From Apis mellifera (lineage: Eukaryota > Arthropoda > Insecta > Hymenoptera > Apidae), in contig NC_037643.1 of NCBI RefSeq assembly GCF_003254395.2, positions 1,454,501 to 1,518,500 of the forward strand: DNA of 64,000 nucleotides, in the 5' to 3' direction. This document shows positions 52,470-64,000 of the stretch, in pieces; positions within the stretch are counted from its first letter, which is position 1; every line of letters begins with the position of its first letter. Made by a program: the position numbers and the translations under genes. The notes under the pieces are model-generated. The model did no database searches and was not told where the DNA came from. It worked only from the letters and a program-made list of their open reading frames with translations.

Positions 52470-53720
52470 TTTTTCACGATACTTTCCATGATATTGTCTT
52501 GCGTATGTCTGATACATTTTCAATATCCGATTTATTGTAGTAAATGATGGAATATGAGAGTTTCTAATATATAGGAAGAAGAGTAGTTCAATTAAATAAT
52601 GTTTTAAGTGGCAAAATGTTCGAAATATTTTTGTTTGCAAATCAAAATTTTAACAATGTTTGATAACATAAATGGATTAGATACATATTGATTTGAACAT
52701 GAATATTTTTATCATATTTTTCAGTTTTCTATCATTTTTCTCTATCACTTCCTGCTTAGAATTTCTTTAATAATTATGTATCTTTATAATTTTATTTGAA
52801 ATTCATATTTGAAAATATTCAAAATAATAGTTAAAATAATTGATTACTTTACAAAATTGATTTAGTCAAATTATAAGAATATAAAATTAGTTATAAAAAT
52901 CTTCATACACATGAAAATATATAAGTTTAATAAAATTTAATAAACTGTGTTATTCAAATAATTAATTCTGTTTATATGAAATATTTTGAATATTTAGATC
53001 ATAATGAATTATATATGAAGCAATTTTTTTATTACTGAAATATCATTTTAACAAGATAAAATCAACCCTTAAATTTTTAGACTTTATTCATTTTTTTTAA
53101 TTATAATTTTGAAATACTTATGTTTTGCTTTATTATTTCTAAAAAAATATTTCCAAATTAAATTATATATAAAATATAAAAAATGATAAAAATTCAAGGA
53201 TTGATTTCGTATATTTAAAGAAATTTTCCATCAAAAAATAAATTATTCTATATGTGATTGATTATATCTAATATATATAAATTTTCATTCAAAAAAAATT
53301 TTCATAAAATAAAAAATTACTCAAAATAAATAAATTTGTTTGTAAAATAACATTTGAAGACTTATTTATGTTATATAAATATTAAGTATTTTATTTTTTC
53401 ATTAAAATATTAATAAAAATCTAATATATCGATAATATTTTAAACAATAAGTAATATAAATATAGATTCTTTTATTTTTACCATTATCAAATATTTTATT
53501 CATTGATTTATTTAATTAAATTTGTTCGAGTAAAATTGCTCTATATCAGACTTCTTCAGACTGATAAAATAAGCTCCTAATTATAAATTTATATAAATAA
53601 AAAGTAATTTCTATTTTTAAATTATTAAATTATTATATTTGATTGATTTTATTTAATTTATTATATTTAATTAATATATTTAAAATCATTATTTAATAAA
53701 TATTGCTTATTTATCTTAAT

Positions 53721-53725
<5 letters not shown>
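52470..53725. other. A+T-rich spacer
   Basis: No gene is supported. Confidence 0.7.

Positions 53726-53726
<1 letters not shown>

Positions 53727-53784
<58 letters not shown>
53727..53784. repeat. (TA)n microsatellite with (TG)n tail
   Basis: A TA run of about 50 bp passes into TGTGTGTG and back to TATATA. Confidence 0.95.
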
Positions 53785-53785
<1 letters not shown>

Positions 53786-53799
53786 ATATATATGTATTC

Positions 53800-54330
53800 T
53801 TCTAATTTATCACATTTTCAAAGCTTCATTCTACCATGAATTGCATTTACGTATGTAGTGTGTAAATATTTTACATCCATCAGTTACAAAGTACACATTT
53901 GTCTCGAATCGTTATATTTAGGTGGAACGTTAAGTGTAATTACTCACAGGAGTATGTGTGTCTAACAATATTTACCATCTTAATGCTCTGTAAATAAAAT
54001 GAATCCATAGATATATAAACGCTCATTTGTTCAATTTATATCATCCACGATAAAGTTATGAAATTCATTTCACGCTTTTACCATTCGCTTTGAGGTAAGA
54101 AAAGCCGGAGGGATTGTGAACACGCTAATTGCGATTCGCCAAAGGCTGTTTGAAACGGTTTACTGTTCCAATTATTGCGCTGCGAAAGCTTGCTCAATTT
54201 CGAAACTAACGGATACCATTGCACGTAAAACAAATAGATCGTATCAGTCTCTTTGTACAATCACTGATTATGAAATTTATCAATCTCAAAATTATTATTC
54301 TGAATATCACATCTTAATTATAGATTGAAC
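53800..54330. promoter_or_regulatory. moderately G+C-richer island 21
   Basis: The left half is mixed (TACGTATG, GGTGGAACGTTAAG). The right half (54,060-54,240) has AACACGCTAATTGCGATTCGCC and a strong plus-strand donor-like TTTGAG|GTAAGA at about 54,092, but no open exon with an ATG leads into it. The minus 60-codon frame lacks an ATG. Confidence 0.3.
53948..53987 (-). CDS. possible 40-nt microexon
   Basis: On the minus strand, TTCATTTTATTTACAG (acceptor with a good T-rich tract) is followed by 40 nt, then CCT|GTGAGTAATT (donor). The 40 nt are open in the frame reading S-I-K-M-V-N-I-V-R-H-T-Y-S. Acceptor and donor of this quality so close together are uncommon. A chance pair in A+T-rich DNA is still possible, and flanking exons are not seen. 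Confidence 0.22.
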
Positions 54331-55270
54331 GCATCTTAATTTTTAATCGTACGTATTAACTTCATGTTTTTATTAATTATATCGGCTTTAAGTTTTGTGT
54401 TATATATATGGTTAAAATATTCAGCGGAAATAAATATTTCAATAATAATCAGGCAGTAATAATCATACAGATGATACAATTATACATATTTAATGTAATT
54501 TGATATCGTAAATATCGTAAAGTATTTACGCATTATACAAATGCGATAATTTTCAATTTATAAAACAAAATAATCAATATATATATATAAATATATAATG
54601 TAATATATAAAATATATTATATCAATATATAATGAATATTTTTAAATAATTATTTTGTAGGAAATACTAAATTTTTAATTCGAAAATGTTCATAAGTTTT
54701 AAAATTGATTTGAATTCATCTAATAATAAATTTAACTCCATTTTCTTATTATTTTTTTATTAATAATTAATATTCAATTTTTCAAAAATTAATTTCATAA
54801 TCTTATATCACAAAAGAATGGAATATAAATAAAAAAATAAATATAAATAAATAAATAGAAGAATTTTTTATCTTTTTTATAAAAACATACTGATCTAATA
54901 TAAGAAAAATGTTTTTCTTTTTCATATTTCACATTTCTTGCATCATCCATCACAAAATAGGAAATTTTTTAATATATATTGCTTTATTAGTTTCAAATGT
55001 TTTAATTTGCTTATTTAATATAATTAATATAATTAATTGTGAAATTTTAAAAAATATTTATATATTCCAGAGTAACCAATTTATATAAGTTTAATTAATC
55101 TATAAAAAATTTCATAAAAATGTTTAAAAGACAGAAGAATGAATATAATTAATGATGATTAGAATGATATATATATGTCTATTTTCATTTATTTAATATC
55201 TTTTATATTTCGATATATATTTTAATTTCTAAATATTGAAATAATAATATTTCATATTGAACAAAAAGTT
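54331..55270. other. A+T-rich spacer
   Basis: Nothing identified. Confidence 0.65.
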
Positions 55271-55274
55271 TTAT

Positions 55275-55410
55275 CTTTCACAGTCTCGTATTCTAGATAA
55301 CGAGTCAAACGGAAAAGCGAGTGCAAGTTGATAGGCACGTTGACCTATATCACGGTAATTCGAAGTGGCTCGAAAGCACTTTTCCAACAGAAGGAATGAA
55401 GAGTAACAAT
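55275..55410. promoter_or_regulatory. short G+C-richer island 22
   Basis: TTTTATCTTTCACAG at about 55,268-55,282 is a good acceptor. Read from it, one frame is open for 15 codons to TGA, which could be a terminal exon. The block also contains TTGATAGGCACGTTGACCTATATCA, where GACCT is a nuclear-receptor half-site complement. The two interpretations cannot be separated. Confidence 0.25.
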
Positions 55411-57400
55411 TAATGATTAATACGTGTAGAAAACTATAATTCTTGAAAAGTTCTTAACAAATTCTATATTTTCTTTTTAAATTAGTAATTTTGAAATCTT
55501 CATATCGTTTGACATCAAAAATAAATACAATTTTTCGTATTTCTTTTGTTTCTATCATATAAGATCTAAACAATTCATTCTTAATGTTAATGTCAATATT
55601 ATATTTATGATATTCTCAATTCATAAGATATTTTTTGATAAATTTTAACATCTATTAAAAAAATAGTAGAAATTATATTAGAAATTGAATCATAAATATT
55701 TTTATTTTAAGATTAAAAAAATTCTTGAGGATTTTAAATTTATTTAGACAATTATTTTAAATCATGTATTTAGAAAAAAATATCAAAGAAGAAAAGCGAA
55801 TAATTTTAAAAATTCTACATTTAAAATCAGGTTTTTTAAATTAATTGTATCATTGTTTAAAAAAAAAACGAATTTTTTAAATAGTAGTTATTTTTTAAAT
55901 TATTTATGCTTTTTCTTTAACATTTTTCTGTAATTATATTGATAACAGAATTATGAATAATTGAATGAATAATTATGATCTATCTTATATTTATATATAT
56001 TTTAAAAAATTCAAAATGTATAATTATTTAATCGTGAACTCATAGGAAGCATATATGAAAACATTTATTTGTTATTACACGTAATGTGAAAAATTATTAT
56101 TATATCATATTACTAATTAAAGGATCTAAAGTAATAAAAAATAATTAAAAATCAAATATTCTTTTAAATATGCTATTTATATTACTTTATATTAATTTAT
56201 AATCATTAATTTATAATGTGATATTTATATCTTTTTTATTGTTTTAATTTATTGTTAAAATTTTGTTTTAAATACAGTTTCACTATTAGAGCTGCCTTTT
56301 TTTTTATGCCAAAATAAAAAAAAAGAATATAGAAATTAATTAAAAAGATTTAAAAAGAGAGAAAATTTTACTACAATTTCATTATAATTTACTATAGTGA
56401 ATAATGTAATAATAATTATTATTAATAATTTATGTAATAATGATATAATTATATTTATGACGTGAAATCATTTTCATATAATTTACCTTCTACATCATTT
56501 ATCATTTTGAATCATTTAATGTAAAGTTTTGTGATTTTAATTTGTAATTATAAAATTACATTTCATTTTCTCTGATGTATTTTTTTGTAAACATATCTTT
56601 ACATTTTGCAATTTTTAATGAATTTTTCTATGCTGAAGATTGATCATTAATATTTAATAATTAATATTTCTTTTTAAATATCTAATATTATTTTATTATT
56701 TTCATTTATATTCATACTTCTAAAGCTAAATTCTCCCATTTAATCATTCCTTTATATTTACTCTTGGAGAATGTATAAAAAATAGAATTAGCTTCTTATT
56801 ATATATATCCTGTTTACTTTTCAATTATTATTATTAGATATTAAAATATCATTATAATTAGATAGTAATAAGAAATCTATTTATTTTATTATTGTTATTA
56901 TAGTATTTATTTTTCAGATATGCTCAACACTAATAATAGCGAATATATTTATTAAAGTCTTTTTATGATGATTTTTTTTTATTAATTAATCAACATTCAA
57001 AGAACATTATTATAAAATACTATAAATTTCGCAAATAATTTCAAAATTTACTTATATTTCTTATCATTTAAAATTTTTTTAAATCTGTAATAATTTTTGA
57101 TTAGGCATCCAAAATTAATCAATTTCTATTATAGCTTTTTTTTTTAAAAATTCGCTATATATCAAAAATATAAAAATTAACATTAGTTTGTGATTTACTC
57201 AATGATTTATACTATTTCTTTATATTTTTTATTAAAGATTAATTTAAGAGATTTATTAGAAGAATTTGAGTTGAATAGAAAATATTATTAATTACCTTAC
57301 ATTTGTTTGAAGTATCATAAAACATTGAGTAATAAAAGGCATCAAAGAAAAAAATTAGTTAATTAAACATCGAATTGTATAAAAATCCATATTCCCTTTG
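55411..57400. other. A+T-rich spacer
   Basis: About 2 kb with no gene and no recognisable repeat family. Confidence 0.7.
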
Positions 57401-58127
57401 ATTAAAAGAACGAGGAAAAGCATTAAATATTTTCCAGCAGCGTTCCTTCAAACTGTCGTTAAAATTTGTTCCACAGAAGGAATAATTTCTCATTCAAAAT
57501 TGGAATAAGACGGATGACCGATTCCCAAAAGCGTAAAAACCTTCAGATGTTAAAGCCGCAAAGTGTTAACACTCGGACCATGCAGCACGATTTTCCGCCC
57601 TGTCTGCCGTGCTAATTCGCTCGCTCGAACAAAAATGAGAGAATACGTTAGTGGATGGGCAATTAGAGCAAGAGGACATTACATTCGTTGTCGTTGGTTG
57701 GAACGGAAAAAAAAAAAGAAAGGAAAAAGGGGGGAGGGGGGAAGCAAGCAGAAAGGAGGAGCTAAAATGTAAAATTCCAATGTGCCTTGGTCAGTCTTCT
57801 GTAAATTACAACGCTCGGCAGAGATCAAAGGTCATAGGAATCTAGGGGTGGAAATGGGGTCAACGGTGAAATCAAATATCATCGTATGATATATTAATGG
57901 AAGAACTGGGTAACCCGTTTGCGCCACAAAGACAATCCCTTTTGCTCGGATAACGTTGATTTAATTAAGAATGCCGGACTTTAATTAATTTTGATATCCT
58001 CGTGATTGGGGATGGCGTTGCTCGCGCTTGAATCCTTGCTACCTATTTACAGCCAACGGACCAGTGTCGCGGTGGAAAGTAATTAGCAGTAAATTTTCCT
58101 CGTTCTGTACACTATCTGGATGCATTA
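57400..58127. promoter_or_regulatory. G+C-rich island 23, left part
   Basis: Contains a purine run (57,708-57,760) with G6-A-G6 at 57,729-57,741. A DR1-type pair AGATCA-A-AGGTCA is at 57,822-57,834, with a further GGGTCA at 57,857-57,862. TTTAATTAAG and CTTTAATTAATTTTG homeodomain-type words lie at 57,960-57,995. The density of factor-like words and lack of a clean frame support an enhancer. Confidence 0.45.
57822..57862 (+). promoter_or_regulatory. nuclear-receptor-like site cluster (DR1 plus half-site)
   Basis: AGATCA, one spacer A, AGGTCA (57,822-57,834), then GGGTCA 22 bp on. DR1 spacing is the layout bound by HNF4 and RXR/USP-type receptors. Whether it is bound is unknown. Confidence 0.4.
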
Positions 58128-58129
58128 TA

Positions 58130-58608
58130 CAGGGTGTTTAATAGAAAAAAAAAGGCCAAGAGTTTAAAACTTTATAATTACAAAGAGAAGCAAAAAATAT
58201 TCAATCAATATAGATTCTGTAATCAATTTTTTCGATTGATTTTTATCGTTGATGAAAACATTGAATATAAACAGAGAAATTAATTCAACAGAACATTCAA
58301 AGTTTTTAAGACGATTATTATTAATATTAATTAATAAAATTGGCAAGATCATACAAAATGCATATTTACTACTTTCATGTTTGAGTAATGATAAACACAT
58401 GATAAAGACATGAATCAAGATCTGAGAATAACTTAATAATTAGTAACAATTGTAATAACGTCGAACTTTGTGTTCTCAAATCAAGTCCTCTGTTTATATT
58501 CAATGTGTTGCGAAGTTCATCAATGATAAAAAATAAATTTTACGTAAAGGATTGATTTCAAGATCCATGTTGACTGGATTTAAAATCTCTTTTTTTTTTA
58601 TCATCCTG
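58130..58608. mobile_element. 479-bp non-autonomous Tc1/mariner-like (MITE-type) element
   Basis: The left end CAGGGTGTTTAATAG plus A10 and the right end, read inward on the minus strand, CAGGATGATAAAAAAAAAAG form short imperfect inverted termini. Each end is flanked by TA (58,128-58,129 and 58,609-58,610), as expected of Tc1/mariner target duplication. The interior is A+T-rich without a transposase; the 84-codon minus frame inside shows no DDE motifs. It separates two G+C-rich halves of island 23, as an insertion would. The inverted match is short and partly an A-tract, which keeps the confidence moderate. Confidence 0.45.
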
Positions 58609-58611
58609 TAT

Positions 58612-59160
58612 AAACTATAGACGGGCACATAGACGCAGTTATACATTTTCTGGCATAACGGATAACCATGCAATCACGCGGCCGTGAGATGCACACGTTG
58701 AAAAATGTTCATGACAAATGTTCATGACAGGAGATATATGATCGGGTGAAAGGTTCATCGAACTGAACCAGCCTTCCCTAAGAGAGCAATTTCAAGAACG
58801 CATAGAACCGGTCGGCCGTGGCCCACGCGTTTATATAACGTGACGCGTTTAATTGTTAATCAATACTAGCTGGTCAGACCCGGTGTAGTATTCAATATTG
58901 CTGTAGCGTCGCGCTTCAATTAGTTTTCGCGGCGCATGCATCGTAACGTTAAACGGGATAGGTTTCGGGCCTTTAACAGCGGCTGGACGGCGAGAAAAAA
59001 AAAAGCTATTCGTTTCGAGGTTCAGACTTCATTTAACTTTTACGACTGGCGCGAACATTTTTCATTTCCTCCTCGAGATTTCGATCGAGATTCGTGATAT
59101 AAAAACTTTTATTTTTCGAAATCACTGACCGTTTCTTTTTCTTGACGTCTCCAGAAATTG
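58612..59160. promoter_or_regulatory. G+C-rich island 23, right part
   Basis: CpG-dense sequence with a 13-bp tandem duplication AAATGTTCATGAC (58,703-58,728), an inverted pair GGTTCA/TGAACC (58,752-58,769, 6-nt spacer), two ACGCGTTTA words (58,825 and 58,843 region), a TATATAA at 58,832 and a TCAATA initiator-like word about 30 bp downstream. It could hold a core promoter, but no ORF follows. Confidence 0.4.
58832..58864 (+). promoter_or_regulatory. possible TATA plus initiator pair
   Basis: TATATAA at 58,832-58,838 and TCAATA at 58,860-58,865 place the initiator A about 30 bp below the TATA, the usual animal spacing. A single short match of each in a CpG island is weak evidence. Confidence 0.22.
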
Positions 59161-60330
59161 TTTTTATCATCCGTCTGCATCGATATTTGTTGATACATAC
59201 GTCATTTAATATTATAAATCAACTTATTAAACATACATTTCATTTATAAGCTATTGAACGTTTAATTGATACGTTTAACAATATTTTTTTAGAATAATAG
59301 TTACGGATAAATGAACATTATATCCGTAATACAGTATTGAAATTAATTAATTGTTTATATGTACATATTTTTCAAGTCACGTATAATTTTATAGATTTTA
59401 TAGATTTATTGATCAGTATGCTAAGAAATATACATTTTCATTTAGGTATTTTATTTTAAGGTATTGATAATAAGAATTTTAAAAATATAAAATTATATAA
59501 TATATAATTTTAAAATAATTATAGATAAATGAATAAAATATTATATATAATACAATGTAGATACTAATTAATTGTTTGTATAATATATATATATATTTAT
59601 ATGTGTATATATTAATATATATTAATGTAATTATATATATTAATGTAAACATTAATTATGTTTATTTTGATAATTTTAATATAAATTTATTTTAATTTAA
59701 ACATTAAGTAAAAGCAATAACATTATTAAAAAACGAAAATAAAAAGATAATATAATATATATGAAAATTTAGAAATATATTATATTAGAGTAACAAATAA
59801 TTTATTATACGAATTTGTAGTATTAAAATATGGAATTTTTCATTTCTTCAAACTTGATAATATTATAAATTTATAATTTGAAAAATGAAAATTATTACTA
59901 GAAAAATATGAAATAAATATAAATAGAAATATAGAATTGTGATATTTAAAAAAAATATCAGAAATTAAGGATTAATTGTTAAAATTATCATTAATAAATT
60001 TATAATTAAAATTAATAAATAATTTTATTTGAACAAAGATACATATTTACACTTAATATTAAAAAAAAAATAAAATTTTCTAAAAGAATTCTTTTTTATA
60101 TAAATATTTATTCATGAATTAATCTTAAATAGTTTTTAAAAGTTTCTAATTTTAAATCTTAAAAAATTATTATATATTATAATAATTAAATCATCTGAAT
60201 TAATTGTAAATAAAATCTAATAGTTTCCTTTTTTTTTTTTTTCATATCAAAGAATAAATATACAAGGATTCGAAAGTCAAATTTTCTTTTCAAAATGTTT
60301 ATATGTGATATAAGAGTGCAAGTATTAAAG
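59161..60330. other. A+T-rich spacer
   Basis: No gene. TATATA blocks at 59,580-59,640 are short and imperfect. Confidence 0.65.
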
Positions 60331-60339
60331 TATTGATAA

Positions 60340-61150
60340 TCCACGAAACTACTAAATCTCGGACTTTATCGATTGGTCATCGCAATGAGCGTGGTGATAA
60401 AAAATCGAGCACAACGAAAATTTTTTTCGCGAGATATTTATTACGCGTTCGCCATTCCGCGTGTACAAATGCACGAGGATGGCACGCTGTACACATTCCA
60501 CCTGCGAGAGATTTTAAATTCTGCGCGATTCGAATTCATTTCGAACGCGGCCAAGCCGTTATCTATGCGTGTAGAGCTTGCAGTCTCGGCCCCTGGCGTG
60601 GTAATAACTCCAGGGTAAAAGAGGTTGGGGATGGGGGTCGCGAGAGAGAAAGAGAGAGAGACGGCGAAACGGAGGTTGAAAAAAGAGGGACGCTGCAATG
60701 GAAAAAAGCGTAGAATGGAGGGGGAAGGATAGGGGAGATCGGTGGTGGGGGAACGTGCACCATCCCCCAGGGATAGCTTGCGGAAGGTACAAAGATACAA
60801 AGCCCCAGTAATATATTTTGGATTACCTTGGCTAGTCTATCCCCTCGTTCTCGTTCGTTCCTTGTTAGATGTATTCAAGCGTAGCTCTAACGAGACTACG
60901 GGTACAAACAAACAGTGTGCATAGCTGTGGATAAAAACAGAGGAGAAAAAGAGAGTAGAGAATGTCTTAGGAAATACGATTGCATCTACCGCGATTGTAG
61001 GATTAGTAAGTATTCCAGGTATAATGTCTCAAAGGGTTGTAATTACACGCGATGTGTTTGTTCTTATGATTACCGTCGTTTTAAAGCGTTTTATCACCGT
61101 GGAATCTTGTGTTGCATTTTATTGTTGTTTGAGATAAAGCTTGTGTAACT
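60340..61150. promoter_or_regulatory. G+C-rich island 24
   Basis: The left part (60,360-60,610) is CpG-dense. The centre (60,615-60,760) is purine-rich with (GA)n and G-runs (GGTTGGGGATGGGGG, then G5, G4 and TGGTGGGGG). The right part (60,780-61,140) is mixed. Three long frames overlap here, two of them extended only by the GA-rich block. Confidence 0.38.
60385..60618 (+). CDS. unrecognised 77-codon ORF
   Basis: ATG at 60385 (context CGCAATGA) to TAA at 60616-60618. It ends before the GA-rich block, so it is not a low-complexity artefact. The product is evenly mixed: a basic N-terminal third, then segments such as I-P-R-V-Q-M-H-E-D-G-T-L-Y-T-F-H-L-R-E-I-L, ending in an aliphatic V-E-L-A-V-S-A-P-G-V-V. 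That is one of the more protein-like sequences here. A 126-codon plus frame and a minus frame overlap it. No domain is recognised. Confidence 0.24.
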   Translation: MSVVIKNRAQRKFFSRDIYYAFAIPRVQMHEDGTLYTFHLREILNSARFEFISNAAKPLSMRVELAVSAPGVVITPG

Positions 61151-63780
61151 AAGAATGATTTATGAAAATTGTTCCCATTCAAAGGAAAGGTTTTTAGAAG
61201 AAAATATGAAATATTATTTTTTTAACAGATATAATATAGTGTAGCGAATTTTCCGATCAAAAATAAACACGTTTCGTCAAAAATCTGTGAATGGTATTGT
61301 ATAGGAAAGAATAGAAAGTTTACTCGTAAAAATGAAGAAGTCAACAGGTGCAAACGCAAACGACACACAATTGTTCCGTTTACAAGAGCTTTCAGAAGAA
61401 GCTTTCAAAAGATAAACATCTCAAACATATATGTATATATCGATAACTGAAGGTAACATAATAACATTTTGTTATACCGGACAACAAAATTGTTTCCATT
61501 CTTAACAGGTGGACATTGAGATCGTAGGATCAGTATAGAAGTATAGAAATAATATATAGTATAGAAATAAAAAGATGACATTGCTTTTCAAGAATTCAAT
61601 ATATATAAATATATATGTATACAAACATGTAAGAGATTATCTATCTCAGCTCAAGAATTTCTATTTATACTTCAGATATTTAAAATTTATCATATCAAAA
61701 AATATAGTGATTGATTCAAATCTATTTACATTTATTAAATATTCATGTTCTATACATAATAAATAATATATCATGACAGGAAAAATATACATTATAATAT
61801 ATAAAATATAATGATACATAAAGATCTTTTTTCTTAATGTAAAATATCATTGTTACATATCAGAATGTTACATGAAAACATTTGCTTGAGATAAAATTTT
61901 ACTCATGAATATCTTTGAGATAAAATAAAATACAAAGTTTAGATCTATAAATGTAAAGATTTTGGATAGAAACTTTTGAAAGCGTATGAATCCTTAGTTT
62001 TATGTGATTCTTTAAATAGATAGATATGTATAGATTCATAAATAAATTCTTGTAAGCAAAAGCTTTAGAATAAATAAATACTGAATAAAATAAATAGATA
62101 TCTAGCAATAATTAGAACTTTTGGTAAATATAGATGCTTGAATAAGTAAAAACTCATATCTATAAACTTCTGAATGATTTGAAATGAAATAAATAGGGGT
62201 TTGAAATGAATATTACATTTTAATTGAATAAATTTATCACTTTCGAATAGATAAAAACATTAAAAATATATTATCTACATAGAATAGTTCATTTAAAGAT
62301 AATTATCTAAATATACCCTTCAATTATAATGATATAAAAAAAATTTACTATAAAAGTAAAAAAAAAAATGCAAAAAAATATTTTGAAAAAAAAATATTTT
62401 TTTGCACATTGTAATTGACATTAAAATGCATTCAGAGATGTTAGTGACATGATTTTGATTCATAAAATTGAAATTACATATGAAATTCATTTTCATCAAT
62501 ATGATTTCGAAAATCGTTTCTGTTTCTGATGGAGAACAATATTAATATAATTATAAGAACAATATTAGAATAATATTAAAATAATTTTTAAAAAGATTTA
62601 TTGATCAAACATCTTTTACCAATCATGATTAAATAAATATGAAAAACATGCATTATCGAACAGTGAAAAGTCCGTATGAAACAGTAATCATGGGTTGTAT
62701 AAGATTTGGGATATTTTAATCGATTATTTTATAAATGATATATATTAAACAGAAAAAGATATGCTAAGTTTCTGGAAAATGAATTATCATCATTTTCATA
62801 TAACTATATCAATTATTCGACATTTTTTTTTTTTTTACATTTTACAAAACAAAATCTTGAAAGAAAATTTTCAAATCATTTGATTGCGCACAATAGTCAT
62901 CTTATCAAATCTTATCTGGACAATATGAATTTTCTATGAAATTTCTTATAAATTAAAGATAAACTTAAATAATTTAACAACCTACAACATCAAGTGGTAT
63001 GAAAGATAATTAGAATTTGTCCAATTATAAATTCGGAAGCCATCGAAAGATTATTAGAATTTATCGTTTATATATCTATAAAAGATATTATTTTGAGTTT
63101 TTAACTGATGAAAAAATTATAAAGTAAAGTTATAAATATAATTTATAAATTTAATAGCGATTTTTTAGATATATTTGTTTATAAGTAAGCTTAAGTTCGT
63201 AATTGCTAAAAAATCAATGATATTATGAAAATAAAATTATGTAATTTCAATTTTATGAGTCAAAAGTCATTTTATTAATATCTTTAAATTTTAGGAAAAA
63301 GAATATATATTTATTTGCAAAAAAGAAAAAAAACGATGACTAAAAAACGCGAAAAAATATTTTTTATCAAATATTCATCTTGTGATATTATTCAAATAAC
63401 GTAAAAAATACTTTTTATATCATAATTGAAGCAGATATTTAGACTAGATTTAAACTTTTTAGAATAGATAAAGATAAAAAAGATTCCAATGAATATCGAT
63501 CTATATTCATTCCTCTGAAATCTGTTTTATCCATATGTCAATTTTCTTTTATAGGTTTTACATTTAATATTCTATTTTATTGTAATATATAATGTATAAA
63601 AAATTTTAACCATATTGTTATAAAATTATTTCTATTGAATGTAATTTATATTTTGTAAAATTTTTAATTTTATATAGAATAATTAATATACCTGGAAGCA
63701 TAAATAGATATTCTATAAATTTATATATAAAATTATATGCGTTTCATCTAATTTTATCTTCGCAACTATCATAACTAAAA
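61151..63780. other. A+T-rich spacer
   Basis: No gene is supported. A G+C-richer patch at 61,260-61,400 is short and frame-less. Repetitive CTTTAAATAGATAGAT-type words are loose. Confidence 0.65.
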
Positions 63781-63784
63781 AAAT

Positions 63785-64000
63785 TTATTTGCACGAAACG
63801 CAACATCGATTTTTCGCATTGACGAATATTTTTCCACCTCTCTCGAATTCCACTTTGACCAGCAAACTTCCATGAATATTACGGGCACATGGAAATAAAT
63901 TACAGGTACATATCGGTCCGTTCGTTAAAGGTAGTTTCGTAAAAATATAGCGAAACCCATACATCGTTCCCGTTAGTTTCCCAACTATTGCTGCAGCCAC
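63785..64000 (-). CDS. open frame running off the right edge, unrecognised
   Basis: On the minus strand the frame is open from the window edge for 71 codons to TAA at 63785-63787, inside a G+C-richer island that begins at about 63,780. No ATG is seen before the edge except an internal Met at codon 13. The peptide has five Cys in its second half and a basic tail ending in C-C-V-S-C-K. It could be the 3' part of a last exon, or a chance frame in one more regulatory island. The sequence beyond 64,000 decides. Confidence 0.2.
   Translation of the reverse strand: MAAAIVGKLTGTMYGFRYIFTKLPLTNGPICTCNLFPCARNIHGSLLVKVEFERGGKIFVNAKNRCCVSCK

Noticed and set aside
54078..54260. 60-codon minus ORF with a protein-like mix
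   Set aside because: There is no ATG, and an in-frame TGA sits next to the only acceptor-like site.
60333..60800. 126-codon plus and 119-, 77- and 66-codon minus ORFs
   Set aside because: They are extended through the GA/G-rich block, where stops are rare. Only the 77-codon plus frame at 60,385 ends independently of it.

Overview
The window looks like nuclear DNA of an insect, most probably a bee or other hymenopteran. It is very A+T-rich (my impression is roughly three quarters A+T), full of (TA)n microsatellites and poly-A/poly-T runs, and about every 2-3 kb it carries short G+C-richer islands rich in CG, TCG and CGA words. There is no operon structure, no dense coding and no long recognisable reading frame. 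The species assignment is an inference from composition, not from a recognised gene.

Layout. Positions 1-11,150 are an A+T desert with only small G+C bumps (about 700-1,080, 2,840-3,060, 5,290-5,400, 7,300-7,560 and 9,080-9,250). It holds a GC-armed foldback, one striking C-run tract, a long (TA)n and a possible relic of a transposon-encoded N-terminal domain. From 11,150 to 61,150 there is a train of about 25 islands of 150-1,100 bp separated by A+T spacers. The islands carry CpG words, palindromes, homeodomain-type TAATTA/TAATGA words, nuclear-receptor half-sites, polypyrimidine or polypurine blocks and G-runs. This is the texture of conserved non-coding or cis-regulatory DNA inside a huge intron or a gene desert. 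From 61,150 to 63,780 the desert resumes, and a last island starts at 63,780 and runs off the right edge.

Coding content. I recognised no gene by homology, so no gene symbols are given. Several ORFs and exon-like segments are listed at low confidence because they have real ATG codons, coding-looking residue content or good splice consensus. The best are an 83-codon ORF with a signal-peptide-like N-terminus (49,960-50,211 +), an exon-like segment with a strong donor (14,394-14,498 -) and a possible 40-nt microexon (53,948-53,987 -). Overlapping ORFs on both strands of the same island show that the islands are simply stop-poor, which limits all of these calls.

Mobile and repeated DNA. The clearest candidate is a 479-bp A+T-rich element with short inverted ends flanked by TA (58,130-58,608), sitting inside an otherwise G+C-rich island. 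A mariner-like 5' end lies near 50,542. Two diverged copies of a roughly 75-bp sequence lie 2 kb apart (16,964 and 18,937). Whether the islands act together as enhancers of one gene, or are exons of a long non-coding transcript, cannot be decided from this sequence alone.
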